A DNA stretch of 64,000 nt from the NCBI RefSeq assembly GCF_008831265.1, contig NZ_VTTH01000002.1, positions 558,001 to 622,000 of the forward strand, in the 5' to 3' direction. Both the position numbers and the translations under genes were made by a program. How positions within the stretch are numbered: the first letter of the stretch is position 1; every line of letters starts with the position of its first letter. Under the pieces are notes generated by a model. It was not told the DNA's origin and did not search any database. It saw only the letters and a list, made by a program, of their open reading frames with translations. Shown one piece after another: positions 48,481 through 57,274 of this stretch. Origin of the DNA: Lacisediminimonas profundi (GTDB lineage Bacteria > Pseudomonadota > Gammaproteobacteria > Burkholderiales > Burkholderiaceae_D).

Positions 48481-49452
48481 TCAGACCCGGATCCTGATGA
48501 TCTTGCGCATCCACAGGATGCCGAAGACCATCATCACCATCATGCCGGCCACAATCCTCTGGCCGCCCGGATCGGTCCACAGTACGTTCATGAATTTCGG
48601 ATTCAGCAAATTCATGATGCCGGTAAGCACAAACGGCATCAGGCTCAATATCCAGGCCGACAGGCGCCCCTCCGCTGACAGCGCGCGGACCTGTCCCAAC
48701 AATTTCAGGCGCTCCCTCACGATCGCGGCGATGTTTCCCAACAGCTCGGTCAGGTCGCCGCCGGTTTCACGCTGGATCAGGACGGCGACCACGAAATATC
48801 CGACGTCAGTCCCCGGAATCCGGCGCGCCAGGTTGTTCAGCGCGTCGTGCATCGGTATTCCGAAATTGATCTCGTCGAACACGATGCGAAACTCGCCAGC
48901 GATCGGATCGTTCATCTCGGTCGTCACCATCTGGATTGCCGCGGGCAATGCATGGCCGGCGCGCAGCGCCCGGGTCATGAGGTCCAGTGCCTCCGGCAGT
49001 TGCGCCTCGATCAGGGCCAGGCGCTTGGTTCGCTTGCGCCGGAAATACAGCCACGGAAGCGCAGCCAGCAGCGCGCAGGCGGCGAGCACCGCCCACCCCG
49101 GGAGGCCGAAAAATGAAGCGAGCAAGCCTGCCGCGCCGAAGGCCAGCGTCAGCAGGAAGAACTGGCCGACATTTTTCTGGCTGCCTGCTTGCGCCAGCAG
49201 CTCGTCGATGTCCCGCGAGACCGGCAGGCGCGCCAGCAATTGCTGCAATGCTGGCAAGCCGCTCAGCTCCCGCTTCTTCCGGATCGAGATGCCGTTCCCC
49301 TCACCGTCCCCGCCAGTCATGACGCGCAGCCGGCGGGCAACGCGCTTTGCTTCCGGTCCGCGGCTGGCGCTCCAACTCACGTACAGGCCTTCCACCAGCA
49401 GGACGACGGCAATGAACACCGCAAGCACGAAAAAAATGAAGTTCATATCCAT
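48481..49452 (-). CDS. tadB: Tad pilus inner membrane platform protein TadB
   Basis: A 323-residue F-domain membrane protein, partner of TadC. The N-terminal segment (NFIFFVLAVFIAVVLLVEGLYV) and a pair of segments near residues 100-145 flank a cytoplasmic region. The F domain shows QLPEALDLMTRALRAGHALPAAIQMVTTEM and QRETGGDLTELLGNIAAIVRERLKLLGQVRALSAEGR, the TadB signature. ATG 49452 has AGGAG at 5 bases; the in-frame ATG 49446 is less well placed. Confidence 0.93.
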   Translation of the reverse strand: MDMNFIFFVLAVFIAVVLLVEGLYVSWSASRGPEAKRVARRLRVMTGGDGEGNGISIRKKRELSGLPALQQLLARLPVSRDIDELLAQAGSQKNVGQFFLLTLAFGAAGLLASFFGLPGWAVLAACALLAALPWLYFRRKRTKRLALIEAQLPEALDLMTRALRAGHALPAAIQMVTTEMNDPIAGEFRIVFDEINFGIPMHDALNNLARRIPGTDVGYFVVAVLIQRETGGDLTELLGNIAAIVRERLKLLGQVRALSAEGRLSAWILSLMPFVLTGIMNLLNPKFMNVLWTDPGGQRIVAGMMVMMVFGILWMRKIIRIRV

Positions 49453-49483
49453 GACGGCTCCTGTCCCTTGGCGATCTGCATGA

Positions 49484-50851
49484 TCAGGCTCCCACTTCGT
49501 AACGACGAGCAGGATCGAAGAGCGACTCCGGCAACTCGACGCCATGGGTATGCAAACGCTCGGCGAATTTGGGCCGCACGCCGGTGGCGCAGAAATAGCC
49601 TGCCACCCGGCCGTCGGTTCCTACCCCGGTCTGGCGAAAGGTGAAGATCTCCTGCATGGTCACGACTTCCCCTTCCATGCCGGTAATCTCCTGGATGCTG
49701 ACCATCTTGCGCTTGCCGTCGGACAGGCGGGCAATCTGGATGATGACCGAGATCGCGGAGCTGATCTGATGCCGTGCCACCTTGGGCGGCAGGTTCATTC
49801 CCGCCATGCCTATCATGTTTTCCAGCCGGGTCAGCGCATCGCGCGGCGTGTTGGCGTGGATGGTCGCCAGCGATCCTTCGTGGCCGCTGTTCATGGCCTG
49901 CAGCATGTCGACCGCCTCGGCGCCACGAACCTCGCCAAGAATGATCCTGTCGGGCCGCATCCGCAGCGCATTCCTGACCAGCGCACGCTGCGTGATTTCC
50001 CCCTTCCCTTCTATGTTGGCGGGACGTGATTCCAGTCGTACCACGTGCGGCTGCTGGAGTTGCAGCTCGGCTGCGTCCTCGATCGTCACGATCCGCTCGC
50101 TCGGGCTGATGAAACCGGAAAGAATATTCAGCACGGTAGTCTTGCCGCTGCCGGTCCCGCCGGATATCAGCATGTTGATCTTGGAATGCGCCAGCCCCTT
50201 CAGCACTTCTGCCATGGCCCCGGTCAGGCTCTGGAATTCGATGAAGTTGTCGATCGTCAGCGGCTGCACCGAGAACCGCCGGATCGACATGATCGCGCCA
50301 TCAATGGCGAGCGGAGGAAGGATCACATTGACCCGCGACCCATCCTTGAGCCGGGCATCCACCATCGGACTGGATTCGTCGACCCGCCGGCCTACCCGCG
50401 ACACTATCTTCTCGATGATTTTCATCAGGTGTGCATCATCATTGAACCGAATGTCGGTCAGTTCCAGACGGCCGCGCTTCTCGACGTAGACCTGCTTCCA
50501 GGTATTGACCAGGATGTCGGATACGTCCGGGTCGGCCATCAACAGCTCCAGCGGACCCAGGCCCAACATCTCGAACTGGATGTCGCGCACCATGTTCCTG
50601 CGCTCGCCGTCGTTGAGGACCACGTTCTCCTCTTGCAGCAGCTCCTCAACCATGCCGCGCAACTGCTCCCGCAACTGGTCCTCGCTCAGGGTTTCCATCG
50701 CCTGCAGGTCTATGCGATCGAGCAGCAGGTGATGGATGCGCGCATTGATTTCGCGGTAAGCCCGATTGTCTGTTGAACGGGCAGGGAATCCCGCCGATCC
50801 GAACAATGGCGTCGGGCTCTCGTTGAACTGAAGACGGCTTCTCAGCGACAT
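49484..50851 (-). CDS. tadA: Tad pilus assembly ATPase TadA/CpaF
   Basis: A 455-residue secretion ATPase that drives Flp pilus assembly. Walker A is GGTGSGKT at residues 231-238; the Asp box, Walker B (MRPDRIILGEVRGAEAVDMLQAMNSGHEGSLATIHAN) and His box are all intact. The N-terminal part (LRGMVEELLQEENVVLNDGERRNMVRDIQFEMLGLGPLELLMADPDVSDI) is the CpaF three-helix and linker region. It lies 26 bases after cpaE/tadZ and 31 bases before tadB. Confidence 0.96.
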   Translation of the reverse strand: MSLRSRLQFNESPTPLFGSAGFPARSTDNRAYREINARIHHLLLDRIDLQAMETLSEDQLREQLRGMVEELLQEENVVLNDGERRNMVRDIQFEMLGLGPLELLMADPDVSDILVNTWKQVYVEKRGRLELTDIRFNDDAHLMKIIEKIVSRVGRRVDESSPMVDARLKDGSRVNVILPPLAIDGAIMSIRRFSVQPLTIDNFIEFQSLTGAMAEVLKGLAHSKINMLISGGTGSGKTTVLNILSGFISPSERIVTIEDAAELQLQQPHVVRLESRPANIEGKGEITQRALVRNALRMRPDRIILGEVRGAEAVDMLQAMNSGHEGSLATIHANTPRDALTRLENMIGMAGMNLPPKVARHQISSAISVIIQIARLSDGKRKMVSIQEITGMEGEVVTMQEIFTFRQTGVGTDGRVAGYFCATGVRPKFAERLHTHGVELPESLFDPARRYEVGA

Positions 50852-50877
50852 GTTTTCATCCTCTCAGCGGTTGCCGG

Positions 50878-52038
50878 TCATGCCCGGCCGAAAATGCGGG
50901 ACATCCACTTCATCGATACTTCTTCTTCCTTCGGAGCCAGCATTTCGCTCCACTCCGCCAGCGCCTTGCTGACCGGGCTGCTGCGGGCCAGGCGGGCGAT
51001 CGGAACCCCCTGGTTCACCGCTGCGGCGGCTGCTTCATAGTGGTTGGGAATGGTGCGGGCGATCCTGTGTCCGAGCGACTGTTCCATGTCGCCGACCGCG
51101 ATCTCGCCACCCTTCTGGTAGCGGTTGACCACCAGGTTGATCTTGTCCCTGGTATAGCCCAGCGTGCGGAATACCTCGAGCAGGCGGCGTCCGTCACGAA
51201 TGTAGGGCATGGTCGTTTGCAGCACCGGGTAGATCTTGTCGGCCTGGTCGAGTGCACGGATGGTATGAGCGTCAAGCGTGCGGCCGACATCCAGCAGCAC
51301 GAAGTCATAATGGCTGCGCGCCATGGCAAGGATGGCGTCGATGTGGTCAGGCTTGACTTCCATGCCATGAGCCGGATCCTCGGGAGCGGCCAGCACGGAC
51401 AAATTGTCGGTGATGGCGACCATGCTCGAAGCAAGCAGGGCCGGGTCCAGGCGGTCGATATTGCGTGCAAGGTCGGCCAGCGTCGTGGCCGGCTTGATGT
51501 CGGACAGGAATAGCAGCGCATCGCCAAACTGCAGATTCAGGTCCATGAGCGCCACCTTGCGGCCGCGCTCGGCAAGGGCGAAGGCGAGGTTGGAGGCCAG
51601 CAGCGTCGCTCCGCTCCCGCCCTTGCAGGAAATGAAGGCGAGGATCTTGCCTTTCCTGCCTTGCGCCATTCCCATCTTGTAGCGAATGCGCTCGATCGCG
51701 GCCTGCAAGCCGTCCCTGGACACGGGAGAAGGAAGCACCTCCCGCACGCCGACTCGCATCGCATGGATCAGGAATTCGGGCGACTGCTGGCTGCAAAGCA
51801 TGATGAAGTTCATGTTCGGAAAGCCATGGCCCAGGCGCTCCAGCACTTCAAGGTCGCTGCGCCCCTCGCAAGCGCTGCCGACGATCAGTATGTCCGGCAC
51901 CATCGCCCCGGTGAAGTTGCCCAGGTCCGCAACCGTTCCTTCGACGACCGTTGCACGGATGCCAGCCGGCAGCGCCGAATTGACAGCGTCCAGTTGCTTC
52001 CTGTCGGGAGATACGATCGTAATGTTCAGCTCGCTCAT
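50878..52038 (-). CDS. cpaE: Tad pilus localisation protein TadZ/CpaE
   Basis: A 386-residue two-domain protein: an atypical receiver-like domain (residues about 1-120) and a ParA/MinD-like ATPase (about 128-370). The P-loop reads CKGGSGATLLASNLAF from residue 138; the signature first Lys (139) is present but the second, catalytic Lys is replaced by Ala (144). LMDLNLQFGDALLFL and FVLLDVGRTLDAHT follow. TadZ proteins are thought to place the pilus machine at the pole, and loss of the second Lys is seen in several of them. Confidence 0.92.
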   Translation of the reverse strand: MSELNITIVSPDRKQLDAVNSALPAGIRATVVEGTVADLGNFTGAMVPDILIVGSACEGRSDLEVLERLGHGFPNMNFIMLCSQQSPEFLIHAMRVGVREVLPSPVSRDGLQAAIERIRYKMGMAQGRKGKILAFISCKGGSGATLLASNLAFALAERGRKVALMDLNLQFGDALLFLSDIKPATTLADLARNIDRLDPALLASSMVAITDNLSVLAAPEDPAHGMEVKPDHIDAILAMARSHYDFVLLDVGRTLDAHTIRALDQADKIYPVLQTTMPYIRDGRRLLEVFRTLGYTRDKINLVVNRYQKGGEIAVGDMEQSLGHRIARTIPNHYEAAAAAVNQGVPIARLARSSPVSKALAEWSEMLAPKEEEVSMKWMSRIFGRA

Positions 52039-52062
52039 GATTTTGGCCTTAGTTTTATGCTG

Positions 52063-52515
52063 TCAGCTGCACAGTCCGCCGCTTCTGCTGCTATCCAGGC
52101 TTTCGCGGCGAAGACTTGTTGTGAATGGCGGCACCTTGAGCGTGTACGGGATGAACGGAATCAGCAAATTGAGATTGACGCCATTCGTGCCCTGGTCGAT
52201 CGATGCCGAAACCGACTTGCAGGTGTTGATGCTGCAGCCTGCTGGCTCATACGTCACGACCAGGCTGGCAGCAGTGATCAATGGGTAGGCGGCCGCGGTC
52301 TTTTCCCTGACCGTCGTATCGCTGATATCGCAGATCACTGCGAGCCGGGCGGCAAGGCGGGTCGCTTCCGACGCCATGTTCATGGTGAGCATCAGCCGGC
52401 TGATGCCGATAATGCCCAGCACGACCATGATCAGCACCACGGACACCAGAGCGAACTCGACCGCAGCCGCACCCTTCTGGCTGGTGATGAATGGGCCTTT
52501 ACGCGGAGCTTTCAT
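52063..52515 (-). CDS. tadE: TadE-like minor pseudopilin
   Basis: A 150-residue protein with the TadE signature near the N-terminus: QKGAAAVEFALVSVVLIMVVLGIIGI, in which a Glu lies in the first part of the hydrophobic segment as in type IV prepilins. Two Cys pairs occur near residues 58-100 and at the C-terminus. The start ATG overlaps the stop of the preceding TadF-like gene (TGATG), so translation is coupled. TadE/F proteins are processed by the prepilin peptidase. Confidence 0.88.
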   Translation of the reverse strand: MKAPRKGPFITSQKGAAAVEFALVSVVLIMVVLGIIGISRLMLTMNMASEATRLAARLAVICDISDTTVREKTAAAYPLITAASLVVTYEPAGCSINTCKSVSASIDQGTNGVNLNLLIPFIPYTLKVPPFTTSLRRESLDSSRSGGLCS

Positions 52516-53105
52516 CACAATACTTGCCTCATCGTTGAACTGACGTCGGCGAAGGGAATGTTCGTCACCGTCGGTAGAATCGGCACCAGGAAGCTGAATG
52601 TGTATCCGACCAGCCTGACCTGGACCAGGTTGATGGTGCCGCTTCCGGTCCCGACATCCGCATAGGTGCCGCCGGCGCAAGCCGCGCTGGGCGAAGCGGA
52701 CGGCGACGAAATTCGATCGCATATGACGACCATGCCGGTGTCCAGGCCCTCCACCAGTTTGGGTCCGGTGCAGTCCTCATTGCCGAATACGGCCAGGCAC
52801 CTGGCTGCCGCGGCCGGGTAGCCCGGATCGGTCGGATTGTGCTGCGACAGCAAGCGGGTGGCGTCGCGCACCGACTTGACCAGCGCGCTGTAGTAATACA
52901 TCGAGCGCGCAATGTCGACTGATCCGCCCAGCATGATCAGCATGGGGATCAGCAGGACCGCCAGCTCCACCGCTACCGCGCCAGACAGGTAACGCATCCT
53001 GCGCGGCATCCGGCTGGAAGCAAGGTGGTTCGTCCCGTTTTTCATCCCGTTTTTCATCCTGCTCGTCATCCTGTTTTTCATCCTGTGTTTCATCGGCTCC
53101 GTCAT
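52515..53105 (-). CDS. TadF-like minor pseudopilin with repeated N-terminus
   Basis: A 196-residue TadE/TadF family protein. The core segment is LSGAVAVELAVLLIPMLIMLGGSVDIARSMYYYSALVKSV (about residues 41-80). Before it lies an unusual basic leader made of five four-residue repeats of the form MK[HN][RG]/MTSR, encoded by a 12-bp DNA repeat, so six in-frame ATG codons precede the membrane segment. ATG 53105 overlaps the tadG stop (ATGA) and is used; any of the later ATGs, or ATG at the MPRRM position, could serve instead. Confidence 0.83.
   Translation of the reverse strand: MTEPMKHRMKNRMTSRMKNGMKNGTNHLASSRMPRRMRYLSGAVAVELAVLLIPMLIMLGGSVDIARSMYYYSALVKSVRDATRLLSQHNPTDPGYPAAAARCLAVFGNEDCTGPKLVEGLDTGMVVICDRISSPSASPSAACAGGTYADVGTGSGTINLVQVRLVGYTFSFLVPILPTVTNIPFADVSSTMRQVL
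53034..53093 (-). repeat. 12-bp coding tandem repeat in the TadF-like gene
   Basis: Five consecutive 12-bp units of the form ATG-AAA-AAC-AGG (with single-base changes) lie at 53034-53093, each starting with an in-frame ATG. Copy-number change would alter the length of the basic leader without shifting frame. Confidence 0.88.
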
Positions 53106-54352
53106 TGCACCAGCGCCGGCACCAGAGGACCAGCGCTGCTCGCTGCACCGGGGGCGCCCAGTGTCGCGCAGGGACTGGTCGGATCGCTGGACATTCCGAG
53201 ATACTCGATATACATCCTGGCCGCGCCAGTGCCTGATCCGCCGGAGTTGGTATTGAGGGGATGCAGCATCATGATGCAAGCCCAGGACTGGACCGGCGCC
53301 GTCGACGAAGACACAAATGAACCGCAGTCGACAACCGGCATGATCGCCATCCGGCGGTCGGCGCCATTTGTCTGCAGCCAGGACGGCCCCTGTATCGTCG
53401 AGTTGCTCTTGATGTTCAATCCGGTACTGGTGTTGCCCTGATAGCCGGCGAAGCTCGAGCGCCGCGTGACGAAATCTGCATAGGCGTTCTTCATGCTCGG
53501 CCAATTGATCTCGGTATAGGCGTAACCCGTATAGTCGGACGCAGCTGACAAGGGATTGATGGACGGCGAGTAGATGCCGAATCGGGTGTTCCAGTCATCT
53601 GCGATAGAGGAGACATTGCCCGGCTGGCCGACCTGCGCGCCCGTGGCCGGCAGATTGCAGGCGCCACTTCCCCTCAGGATGGCAGCCAGTTCACTGGCGC
53701 CACCCGACGGCGGCGTGAAGTCGATCCATTTAAAATTCCCGGTCAGGCCACCGCCGGGAGGTCCGATCACGCCAAGCAGCCAATCGCCTTTGGCCTTTCC
53801 CGCCAGATCGGCGCCGCAGATTCCTACCGGGAGTGCACAGACGGTCTGTGCAGGCACGACCGTGGCGGCCGCTTGTGCCTCCACCGTCTGGCTGCCGATA
53901 TCCACGCCCGGGATCACGTTCAATACACTGACCAGCCAGTTGCTGATATCCGGCCGCGTCACCGTGCAGCGGACGTATTTGACAGCCAGTGCGGACGCGC
54001 CGGAAAAGCTGCCCTTGGTGCCGAACCCGCCATCCGGCGAGTCGCTGAAGGTCACGCTGGAATCGGCCTCGAGCACCGCCGCCTCGGTCTGGAAGAGCAC
54101 TGAATTTGCCTGGCCGGTGGTGATGCCGGCAGCCTCGGCGATCGCCAGCTGCGTGCTGCTGACGCCGGTCAGCTCGCGCGAAGCGGCCAGCGCGCAGGCG
54201 TCGGCACTGGTCTGCAATTCATTCTTTGCCACGAACAGCTTGCCGAGATCGATGGCAAGACCCGCAAAGCCGATGAGCGTGACCAGCGAGAGCGCCACCA
54301 GTACCCCGATGGCTCCCCCCTGCTTGCGGCTGGAACGTGGCTTGCTCAACAT
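53102..54352 (-). CDS. TadG-like pilus assembly protein
   Basis: A 416-residue protein of the TadG/Flp-assembly group. The N-terminus KQGGAIGVLVALSLVTLIGFAGLAIDLGKLFVAKNELQTSADACALAASREL is the diagnostic TadG_N segment: a hydrophobic helix followed by the DLGxLxxxxxxLQxxADAxALA motif. The rest is a large extracytoplasmic domain (DUF2134-like) with several Cys. It lies 26 bases after the small lipoprotein gene and overlaps the TadF-like gene by four bases. Confidence 0.88.
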   Translation of the reverse strand: MLSKPRSSRKQGGAIGVLVALSLVTLIGFAGLAIDLGKLFVAKNELQTSADACALAASRELTGVSSTQLAIAEAAGITTGQANSVLFQTEAAVLEADSSVTFSDSPDGGFGTKGSFSGASALAVKYVRCTVTRPDISNWLVSVLNVIPGVDIGSQTVEAQAAATVVPAQTVCALPVGICGADLAGKAKGDWLLGVIGPPGGGLTGNFKWIDFTPPSGGASELAAILRGSGACNLPATGAQVGQPGNVSSIADDWNTRFGIYSPSINPLSAASDYTGYAYTEINWPSMKNAYADFVTRRSSFAGYQGNTSTGLNIKSNSTIQGPSWLQTNGADRRMAIMPVVDCGSFVSSSTAPVQSWACIMMLHPLNTNSGGSGTGAARMYIEYLGMSSDPTSPCATLGAPGAASSAGPLVPALVQ

Positions 54353-54378
54353 GACATGATCTCCTGTGCGCCGCGGCT

Positions 54379-54657
54379 CTAGCGGGCCGCCCCGGAAATG
54401 CCGATCGTGAATGAAGGCTGCGCCGGTGGTGTCCGGTACGACGCCTCGTAGCGCCCCATCGCTTCATGCGAAGCGACGCCATCCAGCTTCGGCTGTTCCG
54501 ACGATGGCGGGCCGGCATTCAAGGTCTGCTGCGCACGCAGCACAGATACGGATTCACCGAAGTGCGCATCAAGATTGGGCGTTACGGGAGCGCAGGCCGT
54601 CATCAGCAGTGCTGCCGTCACGGTGAGGCTGCCGGCGATCGCGTGAGTGAATTTCAT
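54379..54657 (-). CDS. Small Tad-locus lipoprotein
   Basis: A 92-residue lipoprotein (ALLMTACAPVTPN lipobox). The mature part has the motif FGESVSVLRAQQTLNAGPP, then LDGVASHEAMGRYEASY, a pattern I recognise from short lipoproteins inside other betaproteobacterial Flp loci, in the place where CpaD sits elsewhere. AGGAGGGG precedes the ATG at ideal distance. Its role is unknown; a secretin-associated pilotin-like part is a guess from position next to the secretin gene. Confidence 0.82.
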   Translation of the reverse strand: MKFTHAIAGSLTVTAALLMTACAPVTPNLDAHFGESVSVLRAQQTLNAGPPSSEQPKLDGVASHEAMGRYEASYRTPPAQPSFTIGISGAAR

Positions 54658-54667
54658 GGTCCCCTCC

Positions 54668-56326
54668 TTATTTGGTTTCATAGCCACTGGGTGCTCCGCG
54701 CGCAGGCATGGCTGCTGGCGTGGCCGGCGCGGCAGGCCCGGTCGGCGTGCCCGGCCCGGATGGAGCCTGTGCACCTTGCCCCTCCATCTTCCCGCCCAGG
54801 AAAAATTCGGATCGGGTCGGCTCGACGTAGTTGTCGGTCGGAACTACGTAATCAGGCGGCAGTGGCTTGACCAAGCGCGGCGTCACGATGAACACCAGTT
54901 CGCTGCGGTCGGTCTGGAAATTGCTGCTGCGGAAAAGCGCGCCGAGCACAGGCAGTTCGCCCAGTACCGGGAAAGCGCTGATGTTCTGGGTCACGTTGTT
55001 CTTGATCAGGCCGCCAATGGCAAAGCTCTGGCCGTCGATCAGCTGAACGGTTGTCGCGGCCCGCCTGGTCGTGATCAGCGGAAGTATCGACGTCACTCCA
55101 GTGCCGGACGCCGTCAGGCGCGCGCCCTGGGGCGACAACTCGGACACTTCCGGGGCCACCTTCAGGTTGATGCGTCCGCCGTTGAGCACGGTGGGCGTGA
55201 AGCGGACGCCAACCCCGAACTCCTTCTCTTCCAGGGTAATCACAGTGCCGCCGCCGGATGACTGGGGCACCGGAATGAATATCTTGCCGCCGGCAAGGAA
55301 GCTGCCCTCCTGGCCGCTGATGGCCATGACGGTCGGTTCCGCCAGGATTTTTACCAGTCCATCCTGCTTCTGGGCGTCAATGCCGATTGACGTGAACGAG
55401 CCTCCCGCTTGCGGAGGAGAATTCTGTGAAAGTACGCCGGTGCCACCGCCAAAAAAGCCGGAAATGAATTTCGACCAGGCGCCGCCGTCGGTGATGGCCT
55501 GCCGTGCGAAATTGATGCCGAAGCGGTCCAGCAGGGTCTTCGAAATCTCGGCCACCTTCACTTCCAGCATCACCTGCTGCGGGGCCGCCACCGACAGCAT
55601 GTTCACGATGCGCGGGTTATACACCATCGCACCGCGCGCTGCCCCACCGCCCGCAGCACCCGGCGGGCGCACGAAGGCATTGGCAATCTGGATCGCGCGT
55701 TCCACTGCAACGCTATCCGACGCGACGCCGGACAGGACCAGCGAATCGGACGCGGCGCTGACCCGGATGTCTTTCTCGGCCGGCATCAGGTCGCGCATCT
55801 GCGTTTGCACCCCGAGCGTGTCCAGTCCCACGCTCACCTCGACCATCGCGCAACGGCCATCGCGATCCTGGAACATCAGGTTGGTCGAGCCAACCTCTTT
55901 CCCGAACAGGAAGTACATGGCCCTGGCGGACTGCGACGTAGTGGGTTCGACCTGCACGATCTCGGTGTCGCCAATCGAGCGCAGGAATGCCGGTGAAGGC
56001 AGGCGCAGCTTCTGCAGGTCGAGCGTGCCTGATTTTCCCTGCGGGAGCGTAACCTGCGACCCCGGGCCGAATTCGCCGACGCACACTGGCGTTGCCACGC
56101 GCGGGGCCGCAGGCGGTTCAGCGGCCTTGGCGGTCTTGGCAGCCTTCGCCGGCTTCCCCGTCCTGGTCCCGGTACTGGCGGGACGCTCCGCAGCCGGCCC
56201 CGCGGCCAGGCCCGCAGCTTCCGCTGCCGGCTGCGCCAGGACCTGTCCGAGCGGCAAAAGCATCGCTGTCCCGACTGCAAGCGAAAGGCCGGTACGCAAA
56301 CTGTTCGGCATTCTTTTTTTGTTCAC
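54668..56326 (-). CDS. rcpA: Tad pilus secretin RcpA/CpaC
   Basis: A 552-residue outer membrane secretin. A signal peptide is followed by an Ala/Pro-rich stretch and the pilus-assembly N-domain (VTLPQGKSGTLDLQKLRLPSPAFLRSIGDTEIVQVEP), then a BON-like part (DLMPAEKDIRVSAASDSLVLSGVASD) and the secretin domain (about residues 235-480: VMLEVKVAEISKTLLDRFGINF to VFIVTPRLVKPL). The tail is Pro/Ala/Gly-rich. GTG 56326 is chosen because AGGGGAAG lies at 4-6 bases; ATG 56311 is an alternative. It lies 66 bases after cpaB. Confidence 0.92.
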   Translation of the reverse strand: MNKKRMPNSLRTGLSLAVGTAMLLPLGQVLAQPAAEAAGLAAGPAAERPASTGTRTGKPAKAAKTAKAAEPPAAPRVATPVCVGEFGPGSQVTLPQGKSGTLDLQKLRLPSPAFLRSIGDTEIVQVEPTTSQSARAMYFLFGKEVGSTNLMFQDRDGRCAMVEVSVGLDTLGVQTQMRDLMPAEKDIRVSAASDSLVLSGVASDSVAVERAIQIANAFVRPPGAAGGGAARGAMVYNPRIVNMLSVAAPQQVMLEVKVAEISKTLLDRFGINFARQAITDGGAWSKFISGFFGGGTGVLSQNSPPQAGGSFTSIGIDAQKQDGLVKILAEPTVMAISGQEGSFLAGGKIFIPVPQSSGGGTVITLEEKEFGVGVRFTPTVLNGGRINLKVAPEVSELSPQGARLTASGTGVTSILPLITTRRAATTVQLIDGQSFAIGGLIKNNVTQNISAFPVLGELPVLGALFRSSNFQTDRSELVFIVTPRLVKPLPPDYVVPTDNYVEPTRSEFFLGGKMEGQGAQAPSGPGTPTGPAAPATPAAMPARGAPSGYETK

Positions 56327-56392
56327 GTTGCTTCCCCTGATGATTGGTTTCTGATGCGGACGAAGACCGGTTGTCGGTAACACTGAAGGTGC

Positions 56393-57232
56393 TTAGTAAC
56401 ACTGTGTTATGCGCCCACTGCCGGTCAGGACCTGCTGGCAATCCGGTACGCGCGGGGTGGCCGGGCTGACCGGCTTCTGCACTCTCACGGCAGGCTTCTT
56501 GGGCGCTGGCGCCGCAGGCGTGCTCACGTTGAGCAAGGTTTGCTTGGTCGCGCCGGCGGTCACGGTGGGCTTGATGTCGACCTGGTTGCGCAGCATGAGC
56601 GAGAGCAAGCCGACGCTGCGCGCCAGGTCCAGCGTCTCTGCCTGCTCCGGCGTGACTTCGAGGGTGACGGCATTGACCACCTTCGGCTTGGTCTCGTTCT
56701 GGCTTGCTTCCTGGGCTACAGCCAGCACCAGGATGCGTTCCAGGACCAGTTTCGAAATGTTCAGGTCGCGGTCACTGATGGCGTTCTTCTTCTCGCCCTG
56801 GGTACTGACCAGGATGTCGACGTAGTTGCCCGGAAGCGCAAAGCCGGCGACGCCAACCACATCATTGACCCGCACCGTCATTGCCCGCTTGCCCTCGGCG
56901 ACCACCGCCGACAGGCCGCCCGCCGAACCGACCGGCGCCAGCTTGGATTCTGTCAAAGGCTCGCCGGTCAACAGGCTGCTGCGCACCACGCGTCCCTCCA
57001 GCAGCTTGCCATCCGTGAAGGCGCCCTTCGGCACGCTGCCGGCCGGCCAGTCGACGAAGCGGATCATCGACTGGGTAATCCGGCTGCCCATGTTGATGTC
57101 GACCATTGCGACCGCCAGCTTGTTGGTGCTCAGGCTGGCGCGCTCGTTGATCCACTTGCCTGCGAATACCACCGCCGCCAGAGCAAGGATGACGGATACC
57201 ACGATCATGGCTACGGCTCTGCTGCTTTTCAT
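56393..57232 (-). CDS. cpaB: Flp pilus assembly protein CpaB/RcpC
   Basis: A 279-residue periplasmic protein with an N-terminal membrane segment (AVAMIVVSVILALAAVVFAGKWI), an SAF domain (VAMVDINMGSRITQSMIRFVDWPAG through GRVVRSSLLTGEPL) and the CpaB/RcpC domain (KRAMTVRVNDVVGVAGFALPGNYVDILVS). It works with the secretin. GGAGGC precedes the ATG. The C-terminus carries a Pro/Lys-rich stretch and two Cys. Confidence 0.93.
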   Translation of the reverse strand: MKSSRAVAMIVVSVILALAAVVFAGKWINERASLSTNKLAVAMVDINMGSRITQSMIRFVDWPAGSVPKGAFTDGKLLEGRVVRSSLLTGEPLTESKLAPVGSAGGLSAVVAEGKRAMTVRVNDVVGVAGFALPGNYVDILVSTQGEKKNAISDRDLNISKLVLERILVLAVAQEASQNETKPKVVNAVTLEVTPEQAETLDLARSVGLLSLMLRNQVDIKPTVTAGATKQTLLNVSTPAAPAPKKPAVRVQKPVSPATPRVPDCQQVLTGSGRITQCY

Positions 57233-57274
57233 GACTGCCTCCGGTGTTGGTTCTGGACTGCGTGCTCGATGAAA

